NCBI GenBank assembly: GCA_021777685.1
Contig: JAJYDH010000071.1
Location: 1-17,393, forward strand
Reading direction: 5' to 3'
Source: Planctomycetota bacterium
GTDB taxonomy: Bacteria > Planctomycetota > Planctomycetia > Isosphaerales > Isosphaeraceae
Length of the DNA stretch: 17,393 bases
A program made the translations under genes and the position numbers. The notes beneath the pieces were generated by a model, which was given only the letters and a program-made list of their open reading frames with translations, was not told the origin of the DNA and did not search any database. Below, one piece after another: positions 14,629-17,393 of this stretch; position 1 is the stretch's first letter, and each line of letters opens with the position of its first letter.

Positions 14629-15615
14629 TCAGGGTCGCGGGACGATCCGAGGGTCCGACAGCATCGGCCCGTTGACCAGGTTCCTCGGCGGCTCGCCCAG
14701 CAAGATCCTGCGGACTTCCTCGGCGGCCTTGGTCCGCAGCTCGACGAATCCCTCGACGCTGTAGAAGGCCGAGTGCGGCGTGAGGACCACCCGAGGGTGG
14801 TCGCGGAGCCGGGGTTCGTCGAGCGGCTCGCGCTCGAAGACGTCGAGCCCGGCACCCAGGAGATGGCCGGATTCGAGGGCTCCGATCAGCGCCTCCTGGT
14901 CGACGACCGGCCCCCTCGCCGTGTTGATCAGGATCGAGCCCGGCCGCATCTTCGCGAGCGCCCCGGCGTCGATCAGGTGGCGGGACCGCTCGTCCAGGTA
15001 ACAGTGCAGGCTGACGAAGTGGGCCTGCTCCAGGAGCGGTTCGAGCCGGAATTCGCGGCGGACTCCGAGCGCCTTCTCCAGGCCCGGCGGGACGTTCGGG
15101 TCGTAGAAGACCACGTCGAGTCCGAACGCCCTGGCCCGGAGGGCCGTCGCCGAGCCGATCCGGCCGCACCCGACCAGGCCCAGCGTCTTGCCCCGGAGTC
15201 GGGGCGTCTCGCGGCCGGTCAGGTAGTCCCACCCGCCGGCCCTCATCGAGGCGTCCTGGATCTTCAGGTGGCGGGTGATGGCCAGGAGGAGCAGGATCGC
15301 GTGGTCGGCGACCTCCTCGGTCCCGTAATCCGGGACGTTACAGACGGCGATCCCGCGACGGCCGGCGGCGGCCAGGTCGACGTTGTTGTACCCCACCCCG
15401 GCGCGGACCACCGCCCGGCATCGGGGGGCGGCGGCGAAGGTGGCGTCGGTCATCCGCTCGACGTCGTGGAAGAGGATGATGGCGTCGGCATCGGCCAGGT
15501 GGGGCGTCAGGTCCGACTCGTGGCGGGCCTTGACCACGACCACCCGGGCGACCCCTTCCAGGACCGGCCCTTCGATCGAGGCATCTTCGAGGAAGTCGGC
15601 GATCAGCACGTTCAT
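14629..15615 (-). CDS. D-isomer-specific 2-hydroxyacid dehydrogenase, CtBP-like
   Basis: A 328-aa NAD-dependent dehydrogenase that would reduce 2-oxoacids to D-2-hydroxyacids or the reverse. The Rossmann motif G149-C-G-R-I-G154 is followed by D172 in VVFYDP, which favours NAD over NADP. The catalytic residues are R234 (INTARGPVVD), E263 (DVFEREP) and H281 (LTPHSAFYS). The HSAFYS form and RAGVGYNNVDL place it in the C-terminal-binding-protein-like branch. The length is standard and the protein is cytosolic. The ribosome site before ATG 15615 is weak (GAGAGA). It is divergent from the aldolase gene with 105 bases between starts, so the two may share regulation. The substrate is not identifiable from sequence. 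Confidence 0.93.
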   Translation of the reverse strand: MNVLIADFLEDASIEGPVLEGVARVVVVKARHESDLTPHLADADAIILFHDVERMTDATFAAAPRCRAVVRAGVGYNNVDLAAAGRRGIAVCNVPDYGTEEVADHAILLLLAITRHLKIQDASMRAGGWDYLTGRETPRLRGKTLGLVGCGRIGSATALRARAFGLDVVFYDPNVPPGLEKALGVRREFRLEPLLEQAHFVSLHCYLDERSRHLIDAGALAKMRPGSILINTARGPVVDQEALIGALESGHLLGAGLDVFEREPLDEPRLRDHPRVVLTPHSAFYSVEGFVELRTKAAEEVRRILLGEPPRNLVNGPMLSDPRIVPRP

Positions 15616-15641
15616 GCGTGTCTCTCGATGGATGGCGCCCG

Positions 15642-15699
15642 GGAGCCTCTTGGTTATCGCCGATCGGGCGGGTACGTTCAATGGCCGTGACGAGGCTCC
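15642..15699. promoter_or_regulatory. Inverted repeat in the dehydrogenase-aldolase divergent spacer
   Basis: GGAGCCTC (15642-15649) and GAGGCTCC (15692-15699) are perfect inverted 8-mers, 42 bases apart, within the 105-bp spacer that must hold both promoters. They could be operator half-sites or a chance match; the spacing is long for one dimer site. No clear promoter boxes are seen. Confidence 0.3.
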
Positions 15700-15720
15700 T
15701 GGACGGACAAGGGATCGACG

Positions 15721-16503
15721 ATGCCACGAATCAAGCAGCTCCTCGCCGACGGGAAACTGGTCCGGATGTTCGGCGTCGGCCAGCTCTTCACGCCCAAGCT
15801 GGTCGAGATCGTCGGCGAGCACGGCGGGTTCGACGCCCTCTGGCTCGACGGCGAGCACGCCGGGCTGGGGATGAAGGAGACCGAGCTTTCCACGATGGCC
15901 GCCCGGTCCTACGGGCTCGACCACTTCGTCCGCCAGCCGGCGACGGATTACGCCTCGATCATGCGTTCCCTGGAGGCGGGCGCCGGCGGCGTGATGATCA
16001 GCATGGCCCGGGGGCCCGAGGACGTCGAGCAGGCCGTCCGCTGGGCGAAGTTCCACCCCAGGGGCGAGCGGGGGATGAACGGCGGCAACCGCGACGGCCG
16101 GTTCGGCCTGATGCCCCTGCCCGAGTACGTCGCGAAGGCCAACGCCGAGAGCTTCGTCGGCATCCAGATCGAGACCGCCCGCGCGATCGAGTCGATCGAG
16201 GAGATCGCCGCCGTCCCCGACGTCGACCTCCTGTTCGTCGGCCCGGCCGACATCAGCCAGGTCATGGGGGTCCCCGGCGACTTCGAGAACCCGAAGTGCC
16301 TCGACACCATCGAGCGGATCGCGCAAGCTTGTGCGCGGGCGGGCAAGCCCTGGGGGATCGTCCCGAGGGGCCCCGAGTACGCCGACCGGATGCTGGGATG
16401 GGGCTGCCGGATGTTCGTCCTGGCCTTCGACATCCACGTCGTCCACGCCGGCATCCGAGCGACCAAGGCGAGGTACGGGTCGTTCTTCGGCGAGCCGAGC
16501 TGA
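15721..16503 (+). CDS. HpcH/HpaI aldolase family protein (2-oxo-3-deoxy acid aldolase-like)
   Basis: A 260-aa class II aldolase that would cleave a 2-oxo-hydroxy acid to pyruvate (or another oxoacid) and an aldehyde. The active-site set is complete: H46 in LDGEHAG (catalytic base), R71 in FVRQP, and the metal ligands E151 in IQIET and D177 in VGPADIS. The fold is a TIM barrel, and the length matches the 2-dehydro-3-deoxyglucarate aldolase/HpaI group. The protein is cytosolic with no signal. ATG 15721 has AAGGGA about seven bases upstream. Its divergent neighbour is a 2-hydroxyacid dehydrogenase, which fits a joint role in sugar-acid breakdown, but the substrate is inferred only at the class level. 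Confidence 0.93.
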   Translation: MPRIKQLLADGKLVRMFGVGQLFTPKLVEIVGEHGGFDALWLDGEHAGLGMKETELSTMAARSYGLDHFVRQPATDYASIMRSLEAGAGGVMISMARGPEDVEQAVRWAKFHPRGERGMNGGNRDGRFGLMPLPEYVAKANAESFVGIQIETARAIESIEEIAAVPDVDLLFVGPADISQVMGVPGDFENPKCLDTIERIAQACARAGKPWGIVPRGPEYADRMLGWGCRMFVLAFDIHVVHAGIRATKARYGSFFGEPS

Positions 16504-16518
16504 ACTTCCTGGCTCCGA

Positions 16519-16654
16519 GGAAACATAAAGCCAATCGGGCGGAGGGGGGCCGATCCCGGACGAACCCAGTTCGCCGATCGCCGGCCCAACGCCCGGCAAC
16601 ACGAAGCCACCGGGCCATGCAGCACGGTCGGGCCCCGGGGAAACAGGAACCCAA
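16519..16654. repeat. Three degenerate 16-bp direct repeats
   Basis: GGAAACATAAAGCCAA (16519-16534), GGCAACACGAAGCCAC (16595-16610) and GGAAACAGGAACCCAA (16639-16654) share the pattern GGaAACAnnAAgCCAa. The start-to-start distances are 76 and 44 bases, so it is not a tandem array. They lie just after the aldolase gene. I have seen similar degenerate repeats in planctomycete intergenic DNA, but cannot name the family. Confidence 0.45.
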
Positions 16655-17070
16655 CACGACGTCGCTGTTGGCCTTCGTCCCTCGAAGTCGCACCCCACAT
16701 CACGGTTCAGTGGGGTGTTACCGGACGATCCGGGTGCCGATAAAACTAGCGATGACGATGGTGTCGGTCGCGGGCTTCATGGGGTCCTGTCTCGCTGGAG
16801 GGGAAATGTCGGCCGAGCCCGGCGTTCCCAACCGCAACACTTCGAGGGGTCGTCGATCCTCAAGCCCTCAGGTTCCCGGGCGAAGTCCTTGGTGCGCGGG
16901 AGCCCGGTCAATGGCACTTGTTTTTAGGCTTGCTTGTGGATATCTGGGTGAAGTGGGGGGCGAATGCCGAGTACGTGCGCACGCAAACTCAATGCAACCC
17001 CCCCCCAGGCTCCCGCAAAAGCGATAGGCTAACTCGAAAGTGAGTACCAATGGGAGCGTGATCCGTCTTT

Positions 17071-17156
17071 CCCGGAGGGAGCTTGCTCCCGGATCTGTTC
17101 ACAGTCCGGGGCCGAGATCAAGCTCCCGGGGACAAAGCGGGAGCAGGCTCCCGCAA
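17071..17156. repeat. REP-like palindrome cluster
   Basis: GGGAGCTTGCTCCC (17077-17090) and GCGGGAGCAGGCTCCCGC (17137-17154) are perfect short palindromes with 2-base centres. A half unit with AAGCTCCCGG lies between them (about 17119-17129). A further related piece, AGGCTCCCGCAA, occurs at 17007-17018. This looks like a small intergenic REP/BIME-type array. Confidence 0.6.
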
Positions 17157-17170
17157 TCTAAAACGGTAAG

Positions 17171-17228
17171 TTACAACGGTTCACATCCATAAAGCGCACG
17201 GTCGCTCTTGGTAGGGTAGGGCTTGCCC
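17171..17228. repeat. MITE-like element, copy C (left half only)
   Basis: TTACAACGGTTCAC (17171-17184) corresponds to the terminal repeat of copy A. It is followed by GCGCACGGTCGCTC (copy A: GCGCCCGGTCGCTC) and GTAGGGTAGGGCTTGCCC (17211-17228), after which similarity ends. It is therefore a truncated copy or a solo arm. Confidence 0.6.
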
Positions 17229-17270
17229 CAATACCGTTGAATGAGCCGCAAAGTCTGAATTGCCTATGAC

Positions 17271-17384
17271 TTCTGACCCCCTCTCCCCTTGTGGGAGAGG
17301 GTTGGGGTGAGGGGTTCTTGGCTTCGTCCACGGTCCTCGACCCCTCTCCCCAACCCTCTCCCACAAGGGGAGAGGGAGTCAGAA
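17271..17384. repeat. 44-bp imperfect inverted repeat
   Basis: Arms 17271-17314 and 17341-17384 are inverted copies matching at 42 of 44 positions, around a 26-base spacer. The sequence is of the CCCTCTCCCCTTGTGGGAGA type. Similar elements are widely scattered in bacterial intergenic DNA. The transcript would fold into a very stable hairpin. Confidence 0.8.
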
Positions 17385-17393
17385 AGACCGCCC

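Larger units (their letters stand above)
16504..17393. other. Non-coding repeat-rich region at the right edge
   Basis: About 890 bases without a supportable gene; open frames lack ribosome sites, family features and consistent codon use. It holds the 16-bp direct repeats, a run of nine C (16998-17006), a 10-bp palindrome CGTGCGCACG (16974-16983), the REP-like cluster, the half MITE-like element and the long inverted repeat listed separately. Base composition is less GC-rich and more variable than in the genes. Confidence 0.65.

Noticed and set aside
16715..17027. Short plus-strand frames in the right-hand intergenic region
   Set aside because: They lack ribosome sites and family features and lie in repeat-rich DNA with irregular codon use.
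17071..17384. Possible CRISPR array from the repeated palindromes
   Set aside because: Units differ in sequence and spacing, no regular spacers are present, and there are no cas genes.

Overview
The window is GC-rich bacterial chromosome, most likely from a planctomycete of the Isosphaeraceae/Gemmatales type. The best lineage marker is a DUF1559 prepilin-like protein with a FTLIELLVVIAII N-terminus and an H-x9-DG motif near its C-terminus. Other supporting features are a large MMPL transporter, an ECF sigma factor, many unlinked single genes in mixed orientation, and repeat-rich intergenic DNA. No rRNA, tRNA, CRISPR array, transposase or phage gene was found.

Layout. Positions 1-966 hold the C-terminal part of a membrane coiled-coil protein that looks like the tail of a JAB/MPN-domain protein. 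It overlaps an M48 (Ste24-like) membrane protease, which appears to start at an unusual ATC codon (953). An MMPL/RND exporter follows (2448-5177). Two very small genes on the minus strand (5511-5158) form a micro-operon that runs tail-to-tail into the exporter. Next on the plus strand are an FbpB-like two-domain ABC permease with no ATPase gene beside it (5665-7374) and a DUF2127 membrane protein (7423-7953). The minus strand then carries a small secreted Tyr/Pro-rich protein (8315-7932) and an actinobacterial-type ferrochelatase with likely [2Fe-2S] cysteines (9488-8424).

A DUF72 gene (9804-10655) has a convincing promoter placed so that its mRNA would be leaderless. It is followed by a small two-TM protein and a strong hairpin terminator, facing an ECF sigma factor gene (11714-11052). 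After a gene-poor 1.27 kb (one doubtful ORF, several hairpins) comes the DUF1559 gene (13953-12985). A CtBP-like D-2-hydroxyacid dehydrogenase (15615-14629) and an HpcH/HpaI-type aldolase (15721-16503) are divergently transcribed from a shared 105-bp spacer. They may act in the same sugar-acid catabolism, because a 2-oxoacid-cleaving aldolase beside a 2-hydroxyacid dehydrogenase is a common pairing.

The last 3.4 kb is rich in non-coding repeats. There are three members of a MITE-like family built on GTAGGGTAGGGCTTGCCC (one with terminal inverted repeats, one internal palindrome, one half), a cluster of REP-like palindromes, a 44-bp nearly perfect inverted repeat at the right edge, and a degenerate 16-bp direct repeat. 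I see no complete defence, secretion or biosynthetic system. The most interesting leads are the micro-operon of tiny genes, the ATC start, the leaderless promoter and the repeat families.
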